Shown here in pieces: positions 42,665 to 54,292 of a stretch of 64,000 bases of DNA. Origin of the DNA: Planctomycetaceae bacterium (GTDB lineage: Bacteria > Planctomycetota > Phycisphaerae > SM23-33); contig JAJFVE010000131.1 of NCBI GenBank assembly GCA_021371965.1, positions 1-64,000 on the forward strand, in the 5' to 3' direction. The position numbers and the translations under genes were made by a program. Position 1 is the stretch's first letter; each line of letters starts with the position of its first letter. The notes beneath the pieces were generated by a model, which had not been told where the DNA came from, did no database searches, and was given only the letters and a program-made list of their open reading frames with translations.

Positions 42665-43257
42665 TGTCCGACAGCGCCTCCCGCGATATGTCCGCCGACG
42701 CCCAGACCCAGGCTCGCCGCTGTGCCGACGCGGTGCTGGATATCCTCGGCGCCGACGGTCCGGCCGACCGGTTGTACGAAGAGCTCCAGTCCCTCCAGGC
42801 CCTCCAGGAAGAACTGGCGGCGATGGAAGAGCTGCTCGTCAGCGAAAATCTTGCCCCGCAGCGCCGCCAGGAGTTGATCGCCTCGCTGTTCGAGAGCCGC
42901 AGGCGGCGGTTCGAGTCGCCGCGCGGCGAGCTGAAGATACTCCGGTCCCTGGCGATGGAGTTGGGTCACGCCCTGGAGTGGCGGCGACACAAGGTTCCGG
43001 TGACGCTGACTACGGCTGTGCCTCTGACCGGCGAGCAGATCGAAGAAGTCTCGGCGCAGCTCCAGGAAGCCTTGGGCGCCGAGATCATCCTGACCAGCGC
43101 GGTCGACGCCGGCATTGTCGGCGGGGCGGTGGTGAAGGTGGGCCAGAGCGTCTACGACGCGTCAGTGGCCGGGCGGTTGCGGCGGGTGCGAGACGAATTG
43201 AAGGCCCGTCTTTCGGGCCAGCGGGGCAGCGGACCATCCAAAGAAGGCGGGCAATGA
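42664..43257 (+). CDS. atpH: ATP synthase F1 subunit delta
   Basis: 197 residues of the OSCP/delta family, linking the b stalk to the top of the alpha-beta ring. An N-terminal helical bundle (~15-105) is followed by the C-terminal beta stretch ending [24 protein letters not shown], the conserved delta signature. The ATG at 42664 overlaps the atpF stop; a GTG three bases earlier is possible. Confidence 0.88.
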   Translation: MSDSASRDMSADAQTQARRCADAVLDILGADGPADRLYEELQSLQALQEELAAMEELLVSENLAPQRRQELIASLFESRRRRFESPRGELKILRSLAMELGHALEWRRHKVPVTLTTAVPLTGEQIEEVSAQLQEALGAEIILTSAVDAGIVGGAVVKVGQSVYDASVAGRLRRVRDELKARLSGQRGSGPSKEGGQ

Positions 43258-43267
43258 GAGAGCCACT

Positions 43268-44965
43268 ATGAAGTTTGACATCAGTGAAATCGCCGGCATG
43301 ATCCGCCAGGAGATCGCCGCCTCGCGCGACGCCCTGGACGTCTCTCGCATCGGTCGCGTCGTCGAAGTCGGCGACGGCATCGCCCGCATCGTCGGGCTGC
43401 CCGACGCCATGGCCGGCGAGATGCTCGAGTTCGAGAACGGCCGCATGGGGCAGGTCTTCAACCTTGAAGACCGCGTCGTCGGCGGCGTGGTGTACGGTTC
43501 CAGCGAGGACATCCGCTCGGGCATGTCGGTGCGCACGACGGGGCGGCTGTTGCAGGTTCCGGCCGGACCGGAGATGCTCGGGCGCGTTATCAGCCCGTTG
43601 GGCGAGCCGATGGATGGCAAGGGACCGATCAAGACCACGGCCGCGCGCCCGCTGGAGATCATCGCGCCGGGAATCGCCGAGCGGCAGAGCGTCACCGAAC
43701 CGCTATCGACGGGGATCAAGGCCGTTGACGCGATGACGCCGATCGGGCGCGGGCAGCGCGAGCTGATCATCGGCGACCGCAAGACCGGCAAGACGGCCAT
43801 CGCCGTCGACACAATCATTAATCAGAATCAGACCGGCGTCATCTGCGTCTACGTGGCGGTGGGGCAGAAGGAATCGACCGTCGCGGGCGTGGTGGAAGTG
43901 CTCCGCAAGGCCGGGGCGATGGAGCACACCGTCGTGGTCAGCGCCTCGAGCAGCGAGGCGGCGCCGCTGCAATATATCGCCCCCTACGCTGGATGCGCCA
44001 TCGCCGAATACTTCATGTACGCCCACGGCGCCGCCACGCTGGTGGTCTACGACGACCTGACCAAGCAGGCCGCCGCCTACCGGCAGATATCCCTGCTCCT
44101 GCGCCGTCCGCCGGGACGCGAGGCGTATCCCGGCGACGTGTTCTACCTGCACAGCCGTCTGCTCGAACGCGCCTGCAAGCTGGCCGAGCATTACGCCATC
44201 GTGCCCAAGGACGCGGCCGAGGATGCTGTCGCCGAGGCAGGCAAAGCCGCGCCCGGCAAATACGTCGGCGCGATGGGAATGACCAAGGCCAAGGAAGACC
44301 TCGCCGCCGCCGGCCGCAGCGAGACGCACGACATCCGCAAGATTCCCGGCAGCGGCGGGTCGATGACGGCATTGCCGATCTGCGAAACGCAGGAAGGCGA
44401 GGTTTCGGCGTACATCCCGACCAACCTGATCTCGATCACCGACGGGCAGATTTACCTCGAGCCGGGCCTGTTCTTCTCGGGCATCCGCCCGGCGATCAAC
44501 GTGGGTATCTCGGTCAGCCGTGTGGGCTTCAAGGCGGCTTGGCCGGCGATGAAGCGCGTGGCGGCGAGCCTGCGCCTGGACCTGGCGGCGTATCGCGAGC
44601 TGGCGACGTTCGCCCAGCTCGGGATGGACCTGGACGCGGCCAGCCAGTCCAGTCTCGACCGCGGGCAGCGCCTGATCCGCCTGCTGACGCAGCCGCAGTA
44701 TCAGCCGATGTCGCCGACGGACCAGGTGATCTCGATCTTCGCCGGGACGCGCGGGCATCTGGACAGCCTCTCGCCCGAGGAAGTGCCCGCCTTCGAGCGC
44801 GGGCTGCTGGAATACATCCCCAAGCAGGACAGTGACTTTTACGAGCAAATCAAGCAACAGCACACGCTGGACAAGGACGCCGAAAAGCGCCTGGGCCACC
44901 TCGTCGAGGAATACAAGCAGGCGGTGTACCACCGCGAACCCTCGGTCGCCGGGAAGGAGCCGTAA
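43268..44965 (+). CDS. atpA: ATP synthase F1 subunit alpha
   Basis: 565 residues (usual ~505; the extra length is mainly in insertions around residues 330-370 and at the C-terminus). Walker [10 protein letters not shown] (~168-176), [29 protein letters not shown], and [15 protein letters not shown] with [10 protein letters not shown] are the classic alpha stretches. It binds nucleotide without catalysis. Confidence 0.96.
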   Translation: MKFDISEIAGMIRQEIAASRDALDVSRIGRVVEVGDGIARIVGLPDAMAGEMLEFENGRMGQVFNLEDRVVGGVVYGSSEDIRSGMSVRTTGRLLQVPAGPEMLGRVISPLGEPMDGKGPIKTTAARPLEIIAPGIAERQSVTEPLSTGIKAVDAMTPIGRGQRELIIGDRKTGKTAIAVDTIINQNQTGVICVYVAVGQKESTVAGVVEVLRKAGAMEHTVVVSASSSEAAPLQYIAPYAGCAIAEYFMYAHGAATLVVYDDLTKQAAAYRQISLLLRRPPGREAYPGDVFYLHSRLLERACKLAEHYAIVPKDAAEDAVAEAGKAAPGKYVGAMGMTKAKEDLAAAGRSETHDIRKIPGSGGSMTALPICETQEGEVSAYIPTNLISITDGQIYLEPGLFFSGIRPAINVGISVSRVGFKAAWPAMKRVAASLRLDLAAYRELATFAQLGMDLDAASQSSLDRGQRLIRLLTQPQYQPMSPTDQVISIFAGTRGHLDSLSPEEVPAFERGLLEYIPKQDSDFYEQIKQQHTLDKDAEKRLGHLVEEYKQAVYHREPSVAGKEP

Positions 44966-44970
44966 GGCCG

Positions 44971-47280
<2,310 letters not shown>

Positions 47281-47282
<2 letters not shown>

Positions 47283-47345
47283 CCAGTGAGCCCGTAGCCA
47301 GGGGGCGCTTCCCCACGGGCGACCGGCTACCGGCCACGGGCTACT
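47281..47345. repeat. repeat family C inside the ATP synthase operon
   Basis: AGCCCGTAGCC (47289-47299) with GGCTAC (47325-47330) and ACGGGCT (47336-47342) form alternative stems. Same (C)GGTAGCC/GGGCTAC core as the copies at 35007 and 35125. Confidence 0.6.
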
Positions 47346-47359
47346 ATCAGGAGCACGGC

Positions 47360-47869
47360 ATGGAATTCTATGACGTCATCCAGCGGCGCTGCAGCGTGCG
47401 GAAGTTTCAACCCCGCCCTGTAGAGGAGGATAAGCTCACGCGCATCCTCAATGCCGGGCGGATCGCGCCTTCGGGGCGCAACCGCCAGGAGTGGAAGTTC
47501 ATCGTCGTGCGCCAGGAGGACACGCGGGCCGCGCTGGCGGCCGCCAGCGAGCAGCCCTGGCTGGCCCGCGCGCCGGTGATCGTCGCTGTGGCGGGGCTCA
47601 ACCCCGACCGTGTGATGTCGTGCGAGGTGCCCGCAGACCCTGTCGACTGCGCCATCGCCATCGACCACATGGTTCTGGCCGCGACGGCCGAGGGGCTCGG
47701 CGCGTGCTGGGTGGGGCATTTTTCGCAGGAATCATGCTGCCAGATTCTGGACGTGCCCTCCAGCGCCAAGATTATCGAGATGATGGCGATGGGGTATTCG
47801 GACCAGGCCCCCGCGGCCAAACAGCGTAAAGGTCTGGACGAGGTTGTCGCCTATGAGCGATTTGAATGA
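47360..47869 (+). CDS. nitroreductase-family protein between atpD and atpC
   Basis: 169 residues. MEFYDVIQRRCSVRKFQPRPV is the family start (R-R-S-x-R-x-F), SGRNRQEWKFIVV binds FMN, and GLGACWVGHF is the common C-terminal motif. It should be a dimeric FMN enzyme using NAD(P)H; the substrate is unknown. It overlaps the assigned start of atpC by 17 bases, so the two are translationally coupled, while a repeat separates it from atpD. Confidence 0.85.
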   Translation: MEFYDVIQRRCSVRKFQPRPVEEDKLTRILNAGRIAPSGRNRQEWKFIVVRQEDTRAALAAASEQPWLARAPVIVAVAGLNPDRVMSCEVPADPVDCAIAIDHMVLAATAEGLGACWVGHFSQESCCQILDVPSSAKIIEMMAMGYSDQAPAAKQRKGLDEVVAYERFE

Positions 47870-48305
47870 ACTCAAGATCGAGCACCCCGAGCGGCTCAAA
47901 CCGTTCCACTGCGAGTTGCTCGTGCCCGACGCGAAGATATGCGACGTCGAGGCCGTCTACGCGGTCTTTCCGCTGGCCGACGGGCTGATCGGAATCCTGC
48001 ACGGCCATGCTCCGATGATCGGGCGAATCGGCGGCGGGCCCATGACCCTCACCGGGCCCAACGGACGCCTGTGCCAGTTCTACGTAGCCGGCGGGTTCGT
48101 CCAGGTCACCCGCGACCGCGTGATGCTGTTGGCCGAGGAATGCATCCCGGCCGACAAGCTCGACCGCGAGAAGGTCTGGGAGGAGCTCGAGGCCGTCATC
48201 AAGCGTCCGGTTTCGACGGCCCAGGAAGGCCGCGACCGCCTGGAAGCGATGGCCACGCTGCGACTCAAGTTTTCCATGGCACAGCAGGTCGCCGGGAAAA
48301 GGTAG
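47853..48305 (+). CDS. atpC: ATP synthase F1 subunit epsilon
   Basis: 150 residues. The N-terminal beta-sandwich is clear: KPFHCELLVPDAKICDVEAVYAVFPLADGLIGILHGHAPMIG-type spacing with VAGGFVQV and VMLLAEE. The C-terminal helical pair is present but short. ATG 47853 lies inside the nitroreductase gene; a TTG at 47844 is less likely. Last gene of the atp operon. Confidence 0.88.
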   Translation: MSDLNELKIEHPERLKPFHCELLVPDAKICDVEAVYAVFPLADGLIGILHGHAPMIGRIGGGPMTLTGPNGRLCQFYVAGGFVQVTRDRVMLLAEECIPADKLDREKVWEELEAVIKRPVSTAQEGRDRLEAMATLRLKFSMAQQVAGKR

Positions 48306-48813
48306 CCTCACATGCCCCGGAAGCGCTGCCCGCCATGGCGCGATCCCACGAAATTTTGTCCGGGGGATTTGCTCTGCGCCCGGGGCAATCGTATGTTCCG
48401 ATCAGTAGTTCGTGGCGCCTCCTGAGAGGGTGTTTGCGCACGTCAAAAGTAAAAAAGTTTTATCTCCGCTAATCAAGCAGCCCTTTCCTTGGACCGATGA
48501 TCTGTGTGGGTCAGTTTTGCAACAGGAAACGGTTGTTGTTGGCGGAGGGAAGACGGCCGAGACGGAGGAGCATCCGACGCTGGAATATGCCTCGAGAGGA
48601 GGTGGTCGGGTAACGGGCAACAGGCTTTTGCCGTTCCAGCAGCGTCCCCGGATCGACTGTCATTCCAGACAAGAACAACAGCCATGAGTACGGCTGTCTA
48701 ACCCGGGCCGATGGGTCCGGACAATGACAACCCGAGCAAAACGCAACAGTAGCCCAGGCCCTGTAAGGCCGGGCAAAACCCTTAGAGAAACCGGAATATC
48801 GGAGGTCATTGTA
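48306..48813 (+). other. 500-bp hairpin-rich leader before the major pseudopilin
   Basis: No convincing gene. A weak promoter (TTGCGC 48434-48439, 18 bp, TTTTAT 48458-48463) is followed by stems AACGG/CCGTT (~48612-48634), ACAGCC/GGCTGT (48678-48697), CCGGGCC/GGTCCGG (48703-48720) and GGCC/GGCC (~48751-48764). A c-di-GMP-I (GEMM) riboswitch was considered but its core could not be matched. Ends with GGAGGT for the pilin gene. Confidence 0.4.
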
Positions 48814-49245
48814 ATGAACCGCAAGCATTCAGCATTCACCTTGGTTGAAATCCTGATCGTGGTCGTGATCCTGGGTATTTTGGCCGCGATCGTCATCCCG
48901 CAGTTCACCGACGCCGGCAACGACGCCCGCGCGTCTGCTCTCAAGAGCGACCTGCAGACCGTTCGCAGCCAGCTTGCCCTGTACAAGGTGCAGCACTTGG
49001 ATAACTATCCGGCCGCTGCGACGTTCGTCACGCAGATGACGACCAAGACCGACTCGGCCGGCGCCGCCGGCGGCACGCTGGGCGCCTATCTCCAGACCTT
49101 CCCGGCCAACCCCTACAACAACCTCAGCACGGTTGAAGTCGAGAGCGGCACGGCGGGACTGGGCAACGGCAGCCACGGCTGGCACTTCGACACCGCCACC
49201 GGGATGTTCGCTGCCGACGACAGCGCCGAGCACGGCGCCTGGTAA
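48814..49245 (+). CDS. major type IV pilin / type II pseudopilin-like protein
   Basis: 143 residues. The N-terminus MNRKHSAFTLVEILIVVVILGILAAIVIP is a class III signal: cleavage before F, Glu5, and a hydrophobic helix. The rest (DARASALKSDLQTVRSQLALYK...) is the GspG-like alpha/beta domain. It probably forms the main filament. The ATG at 48814 has GGAGGT ten bases upstream. A prepilin peptidase gene is not in the window. It precedes four other pilin-like genes. Confidence 0.9.
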   Translation: MNRKHSAFTLVEILIVVVILGILAAIVIPQFTDAGNDARASALKSDLQTVRSQLALYKVQHLDNYPAAATFVTQMTTKTDSAGAAGGTLGAYLQTFPANPYNNLSTVEVESGTAGLGNGSHGWHFDTATGMFAADDSAEHGAW

Positions 49246-49335
49246 GTCCTGACAGGCAGTAACGCACAACGTGAGGCCGGCCGGGACCCGCCCCAGGCGA
49301 GTTCCGGCCGGTTCTCCATGAGGGACCCTGGACCC

Positions 49336-49842
49336 ATGCGAGGGCGCGGACGACATCATGGCGGGGGCATGACGCTGATGGAAGCGCTGCTGGCCAGCAC
49401 GATCCTGGCCGCTTGCGCCTTCGCCGTCACCATGCCCTTCACCGCCAGCGCCCAGAACGACCAGACCCAGGAGCGATGGAGCGTGGCGACCTGCCTGGCG
49501 CAGGAAATGATGGAGGAAATCCTGAGCAAGCCCTTCAAGGATCCCCAAGGCGGCGTCGTGTGCGGGCCCGACAGCGGCGAGTCGACCCGCTGGCAGTTCG
49601 ACAACGTCGACGACTATCACGGATACGCCGAACCCGCCGGAAGCATCGCCGACGCCTCCGGAACGATCTGCACCGCCGATGCGGCCGCGGGCCTGAGCCG
49701 CCGCGTCACGGTGGAATACGTGTACCTCTCAGGCCAGCAGACGCAGCGGGCGCCCACATTCGCGCGAGTGATCGTCGAGGTGTCCCACCAGGGCGTGCCC
49801 ATCGTCACGCTCACCCGTTTGGTCTACGATCTGGATCCATAA
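49336..49842 (+). CDS. minor pilin-like protein with GMTLMEA cleavage site
   Basis: 168 residues. GGGMTLMEALLASTILAACAFAV is a class III signal (Gly before Met, Glu5), as in GspI/PilV-type minor pilins, though with Met in place of Phe. The rest (~60-168) is beta-rich and soluble. An ATG at 49318 adds six residues; 49336 has GAGGGA upstream. Second in the pilin operon. Confidence 0.75.
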   Translation: MRGRGRHHGGGMTLMEALLASTILAACAFAVTMPFTASAQNDQTQERWSVATCLAQEMMEEILSKPFKDPQGGVVCGPDSGESTRWQFDNVDDYHGYAEPAGSIADASGTICTADAAAGLSRRVTVEYVYLSGQQTQRAPTFARVIVEVSHQGVPIVTLTRLVYDLDP

Positions 49843-49843
49843 C

Positions 49844-50530
49844 GTGAACGCTCTCTATCACACACGGCAGGCGCCCAAAACCGCGAGGCGGCGGGCTTTT
49901 ACGCTGGCCGAACTGGTCCTGGCGCTGGCGACGACGGCGCTGGTGGGCACGGCCGTGGCGGCGATGAGCATGGCGCTGTCGACGGCCGGCCAGACCAGCC
50001 GCGACCGCCAGTTGTGCATGCAGGAGGCGCGCGTCGCCGTGCGACGCCTGGAAGATTACGTTCGCAAGGCCAAGCTGGCAACGGCCTGCGACAGCCGCAC
50101 CGTCTCGTTGTGGATGACCGACGCCAACGGCGACGGGCAGATCAACATGAGCGAGATGGGGGTGATTCAATGGAACCCCGCCACAGGAGACGTGTCGCTC
50201 CACCAGATCGTCTATCCGTCGAGTTGGCCGCAGTGGCTGGTTTCCATGATGAACTATACCGCTGATTTGTACTTCTTCGTCGGCGTCAACAACGCCACGG
50301 CCAACGTGACCTCGTCGTATTATTCCCAGGCGACGCCGCTGGCGTCGAATGTGACGTCGTTCAGGATTTCGGCCACCCCGACTCCGCCGGCGAGCAACCT
50401 GGTGAGTATCCAGATGACCTTGGGCAGCGGGTCCGAGGCAGTGACGCTACGAACGGCAGTGCGGATCCGCGGCGACAAGACCGCGTGCGTGTATTCCTCA
50501 GGCGGGCTGTTCTACCTGGTGGGCTCATGA
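49844..50530 (+). CDS. minor pilin-like protein, PilW/GspJ type
   Basis: 228 residues from a GTG at 49844. RRRAFTLAELVLALATTALVG is a class III signal peptide (Glu5). The soluble part contains Asn/Thr-rich strands (NATANVTSSYYSQATP). Its stop overlaps the next start (ATGA-type), so it is co-translated with the PilX-like gene. Confidence 0.8.
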   Translation: MNALYHTRQAPKTARRRAFTLAELVLALATTALVGTAVAAMSMALSTAGQTSRDRQLCMQEARVAVRRLEDYVRKAKLATACDSRTVSLWMTDANGDGQINMSEMGVIQWNPATGDVSLHQIVYPSSWPQWLVSMMNYTADLYFFVGVNNATANVTSSYYSQATPLASNVTSFRISATPTPPASNLVSIQMTLGSGSEAVTLRTAVRIRGDKTACVYSSGGLFYLVGS

Positions 50531-51636
50531 TGGACGTGCCGATGCCCTCGAACAAAAGATATCGCGGAGGCTTCGCCCTGGTGATGGTGCTGCTGCTGGT
50601 GACAGTGGCCGCCGTCCTGGGGATGGCGTGCCTCAGCGCCAGCAGCATGGAGATGGCCGGCACGGAGAACCTCCGCCGCGCGACCCGCGCGAGATACCTG
50701 GGCGAGTCGGGCGTCTATCACGCCCTGGCGCTGCTGCGGGGCGACCCCGACGCCCCCGCGGCCATCGGCGGACGCACATCGACCCAGTACCAGGCCGACG
50801 GCATGGGCGACACTTACGCTTACACCGTTTCCGGCGGCAGCGGCGGACAGTACACCCTGACTGCCATCGCTCACAGCGGCGGCCTCTCGCAGGCGGTAGG
50901 GGCGACGGTCAAACTCAGCAGTCCGTACAATTCGCTGGTGACGGGCAAAGGTCCGCTGACGTACTGGCGGCTGGGGGAAACGTCCGGCTTGACGGCGCGA
51001 GAAGCCATCCGCAGCGCCAATGGGACATACTACAACATGACCCTGGGCGACACCGGCGCCCTGGCCGGTGACGGCAACCCCAGCGCTCGCTTCAACGGGT
51101 ACAGCAGTTATGTGAAGATCCCCAATACGTCGCTGTATCAGGCTGCCAATGGCACGATCGTGCTGTGGTTCAAGCCCACCAGCCTGCCCCAGTCGGCGGC
51201 ATTGCTGTCCAAAAACAACACCAAGGACCAGGGCTATAACGACCAGTTCGAGATCCAGGTCAATAGCCAAGGACGCATTGGCGTTGAATTGACACGGTAT
51301 CAGAATACCCGCTCGCTTAGCGGCGGGACTGTGCATCTCAATCAGTGGCATTGCGTGGCGGCGACCTTCGGGTCCGCCGGTATGAAACTGTATGTCAACG
51401 GGGCCTTGGCGGCTAGCAACGCCTATGCCGGCGGCCTGCAAGGCAACAGCGACCCCATCATCCTGGGCGCCTCGGCATCGAACAGTCCATCCGGGCAGGG
51501 CTGGCCGCTGAACAGTTACTTCCGCGGCGACATCGACGAAGTGGCCGTGTTCACCACGGCCAAATCGGCACAGGATATTCAGCAAATATACAACGCTCAG
51601 CTTGCCGACGTGACGATGATGAGTTGGGACCGATAA
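50527..51636 (+). CDS. PilX-like minor pilin fused to a LamG domain
   Basis: 369 residues. The N-terminus RGGFALVMVLLLVTVAAVLGMACLSASSMEM is of the PilX type (Gly-Phe cleavage site, no Glu5). Residues ~15-130 are pilin-like (NLRRATRARYLGESGVYHAL). From ~140 on comes a complete LamG/concanavalin-like domain: PLTYWRLGETSG, SARFNGYSSYVKIP, GTIVLWFKPT, LNQWHCVAATF, DIDEVAVF. This is unusual for a minor pilin and would place a carbohydrate- or protein-binding domain at the filament tip. Confidence 0.8.
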   Translation: MMDVPMPSNKRYRGGFALVMVLLLVTVAAVLGMACLSASSMEMAGTENLRRATRARYLGESGVYHALALLRGDPDAPAAIGGRTSTQYQADGMGDTYAYTVSGGSGGQYTLTAIAHSGGLSQAVGATVKLSSPYNSLVTGKGPLTYWRLGETSGLTAREAIRSANGTYYNMTLGDTGALAGDGNPSARFNGYSSYVKIPNTSLYQAANGTIVLWFKPTSLPQSAALLSKNNTKDQGYNDQFEIQVNSQGRIGVELTRYQNTRSLSGGTVHLNQWHCVAATFGSAGMKLYVNGALAASNAYAGGLQGNSDPIILGASASNSPSGQGWPLNSYFRGDIDEVAVFTTAKSAQDIQQIYNAQLADVTMMSWDR

Positions 51637-51655
51637 CCCACAATGGAGCAAAGCC

Positions 51656-51946
51656 ATGACCCGCAGACGTCGAGAGATTCGAATCGTCGTGGACCGATAC
51701 ACGCAGGTCTGCCTGACGGCCATCGCCGTGTTATTGACGGTACTGATCGTGGGGCTCTGGGCCGACTTCGTCCCTTCCGCGCGCAGCGCCCGTGCTGCCG
51801 ACGATGCCACCGCCGCCGAGCAGACCAAGCAACTGATCGAGGCCCAGAACAAGACCACCGCTGCGGTGGACAAGGTGGCCGATCTGCTCCGCAGCGGCGA
51901 GGTCAAGGTGCAGGTCATGAAACGCCCCGCTCGTCCGGAGGAATGA
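51656..51946 (+). CDS. small single-pass membrane protein in the pilin operon
   Basis: 96 residues. One transmembrane helix (~17-38, CLTAIAVLLTVLIVGLWADF) follows a basic start, so most of it is probably outside. The rest is an Ala/Lys helix (ATAAEQTKQLIEAQNKTTAAVDKVADLL). No family recognised. Its stop overlaps the next start. May be a pilus assembly helper. Confidence 0.6.
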   Translation: MTRRRREIRIVVDRYTQVCLTAIAVLLTVLIVGLWADFVPSARSARAADDATAAEQTKQLIEAQNKTTAAVDKVADLLRSGEVKVQVMKRPARPEE

Positions 51947-52443
51947 TGCGATCACTGGAGGGAACATCACGCGCCACGGCCTTCACGATGGTCGAGATCC
52001 TCGTGGTGGTGGTCATTCTGGCCGTGGCGGGGGCCATCGTCATTCCCATGGCCGTCGACAGCGGCGATCTTCAGACCGCCAGCGGCGGGCAGATGCTCGC
52101 GGCCGACATGCAGTACGCCCAGAACATGGCCATCACCACCCAGAAACTGGTGACGGTGACATTTGAGCCGGCCGCCAATCGCTATACGCTCTCTAACGCA
52201 AGTGGGACCCTGATTCATCCGATTAAGAAGACAGCCTATGTCGTCGACTTCGATACGACCGACGGACTGTCCAAGCTGAAGCTGGTTTCGGCTTCGTTTG
52301 CGTCCAGGGCCGTGCTGCAGTTTGACGAACTGGGCGCGCCGGTCAGCGCCGGCGTCGTAACGTTGCAGGCAGGCTCGTCGATCCTTCGGATCAGCGTGGC
52401 CGCAGCGACGGGGCGCATCACGGTGACGGCAGCGGGTTCCTGA
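51946..52443 (+). CDS. GspH/FimT-like pseudopilin
   Basis: 165 residues. ATAFTMVEILVVVVILAVAGAIVIPMA is a class III signal (Glu5). The soluble part has the GspH-like beta domain with ADMQYAQNMAITTQKLVTVTFEP. The ATG at 51946 has GGAGG four bases upstream; 51943 is also an ATG. Last of the five pilin-like genes. Confidence 0.85.
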   Translation: MRSLEGTSRATAFTMVEILVVVVILAVAGAIVIPMAVDSGDLQTASGGQMLAADMQYAQNMAITTQKLVTVTFEPAANRYTLSNASGTLIHPIKKTAYVVDFDTTDGLSKLKLVSASFASRAVLQFDELGAPVSAGVVTLQAGSSILRISVAAATGRITVTAAGS

Positions 52444-52506
52444 AGGGAACCCGGCCTCGCCGGCGTGGCATGAAGCGAGAGTCTGGCGGAGGAATGGAGG
52501 AAGGGA

Positions 52507-53640
52507 ATGTTTGGATCCCTGATAAGGCGACACTGGCCGATAGGCCTGGACATCGGCGCCGACAGCATCAACATGATCCAGTTCCGCCGCGCGGGTGCGG
52601 GCGTGGCGGTCAACGCCTGCGGGCGATACCGGTTCGCCGAGGGCGAATCGCAGAACCCCGCCCTGCGCCGCAAGGCCGCGGTCAAGGCGATCCGCGACAT
52701 GCTGCGGCGCGACTTCCAGGGGCGGTCGGTCATCTCCTGCCTGTCCTGCGGCGACCTGGCGATGAAGAACATCCGCGTGCCTCACGGCGAGGACATCCAT
52801 GACGCCGTCGTGCGCGAGGCCCAGCAGCGGTTCAACTTCGACATCGGCCCCGACCAGTTGCGGTACCTGGTGGCCGGGGAAGTGCGAAGCGGCAACGAGG
52901 TGCACACCGAGGTGCTGATGCTGGCCGTGCGCGAGCAGACTGTCCAGGACCATCTGGCCATGCTTGCCGAGGCGGGGCTCAGCCCGCTGCACATCGAGCC
53001 CGAACCGGTGCCAATGTTCCGAGTCTTCGAGCAGCGCCTGCGCCGCCGCGTGGACGAGGACAACGTCAGCGTCATCGTCGACCTCGGCTGCAGTGGCACG
53101 CGCGTGGTCGTCGCACGCGGGCGGGACATCATCTTCATCAAGGTCATCGACATCGGCGGGCGCCGCCTCAACGAGGCCGTCGCCAGGCAACTGAACCTGA
53201 CCGAGGCCGAGGCCTGCGACATGCGCATGCGCAGCGGCCGACCGCAGCGCCGCAGCGAAGACGCCGCAGAGAAGGAAGACGTGAACTGGACGCTCTACGA
53301 CGCCGTCCGCAGCGAGGCCGAGTCGATGGCGCGGGAGATCGCCCTGTGCCTGCGGTACTGCTCGGTGACGTTCCGGGGCCTGCGCCCCGAGCGGGTGATG
53401 CTCACCGGCGGCGAGGCGCACGACGCCTCGCTGGTGCGCCTGCTGGGGGAGCAGTTGAACGTGGAATGCCAGGTCGCCTGCCCGCTGCAGGGCATCGACC
53501 TGTCAGGGGCGGACCTGGGCGGCGAGCGGCGGGGGACGCTGCCGGAATGGACCATCAGCGCGGGCTTGGCGATGCGCGGGATCGACCTTCGCAACGACAG
53601 CCAGGAGACCGGTCATGATCGACGTCGACTTTCTGCCTGA
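52507..53640 (+). CDS. pilM: PilM, actin-like type IV pilus assembly protein
   Basis: 377 residues, cytoplasmic ASKHA-fold ATPase. IGLDIGADSINMIQFRR near the start is the phosphate-binding strand; VIVDLGCSGTRVVV is the second, and VMLTGGEAH the adenosine motif. It recruits the PilN/PilO inner-membrane complex. The pilN gene starts 26 bases before its stop. Confidence 0.88.
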   Translation: MFGSLIRRHWPIGLDIGADSINMIQFRRAGAGVAVNACGRYRFAEGESQNPALRRKAAVKAIRDMLRRDFQGRSVISCLSCGDLAMKNIRVPHGEDIHDAVVREAQQRFNFDIGPDQLRYLVAGEVRSGNEVHTEVLMLAVREQTVQDHLAMLAEAGLSPLHIEPEPVPMFRVFEQRLRRRVDEDNVSVIVDLGCSGTRVVVARGRDIIFIKVIDIGGRRLNEAVARQLNLTEAEACDMRMRSGRPQRRSEDAAEKEDVNWTLYDAVRSEAESMAREIALCLRYCSVTFRGLRPERVMLTGGEAHDASLVRLLGEQLNVECQVACPLQGIDLSGADLGGERRGTLPEWTISAGLAMRGIDLRNDSQETGHDRRRLSA

Positions 53641-54280
53641 GTACGTCGCCCAGCGGCGCGTCCGGCGCAATCGCCTCATCTGCCAGGCGAACCTGCTGGC
53701 CATCGCCGTCGCTGGCTTTGTCGTCCTGGGCTTCCAGTTCGAGCACCTGATCCAGAAGGCCTCGGCCGAGCAGGCCCTCCAACGCGACCGCGTCGCCAAC
53801 GTCCGCCAGCAGCTCGTGCTGCGAACGGCCCTGGAAAGACAGGAGGGCGAACTGCAGATCAAGCAGCGAATCAACCAACTGCTGGGCAGCCGCGTCAACG
53901 CCAGCGAGATCATGGCCGAGCTCGACCGCATCCTGCCCCAGTCGGTCACGCTGACGAGCCTGAGCCTGGAACCGGCCGAAATCAACATGCCCATGACGGC
54001 GGCGCGGGGCGACGCCCCCCAACCGGTCCAGGGCAAGCCGCCCGAGAAGACCGTCAAGCGCCTGCGCGTGACGTTGACCGGCGTGGCCTCGACGGACGTG
54101 GCGCTGGCGAACTTCATCGGACAGTTGTCCGCCTGCCAGACCTTCGAGGACGTCAGCATGGGATACGCCCGCACGGTGCTGCTGGTCAAACTGCTGGACG
54201 GCCTGGAGAAAGACAAGGCCCCCCGGATGGAGAAACGCGCGGCCAGGGCGTTCCAGGTCAGTTGCTACATCGTCCGCTAG
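53615..54280 (+). CDS. pilN: PilN-like inner-membrane pilus assembly protein
   Basis: 221 residues. The N-terminus MIDVDFLPEYV is the short segment that docks into PilM; one transmembrane helix (~25-45) and a coiled coil (~50-85) precede a ferredoxin-like periplasmic domain that pairs with PilO. AGGAGACC precedes the ATG. Confidence 0.82.
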   Translation: MIDVDFLPEYVAQRRVRRNRLICQANLLAIAVAGFVVLGFQFEHLIQKASAEQALQRDRVANVRQQLVLRTALERQEGELQIKQRINQLLGSRVNASEIMAELDRILPQSVTLTSLSLEPAEINMPMTAARGDAPQPVQGKPPEKTVKRLRVTLTGVASTDVALANFIGQLSACQTFEDVSMGYARTVLLVKLLDGLEKDKAPRMEKRAARAFQVSCYIVR

Positions 54281-54292
54281 CGAGGAAGCATC

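Noticed and set aside
48306..48813. Possible c-di-GMP-I riboswitch before the pilin gene
   Set aside because: GGGCAAA-like bits occur, but not in the order or spacing of the GEMM core.
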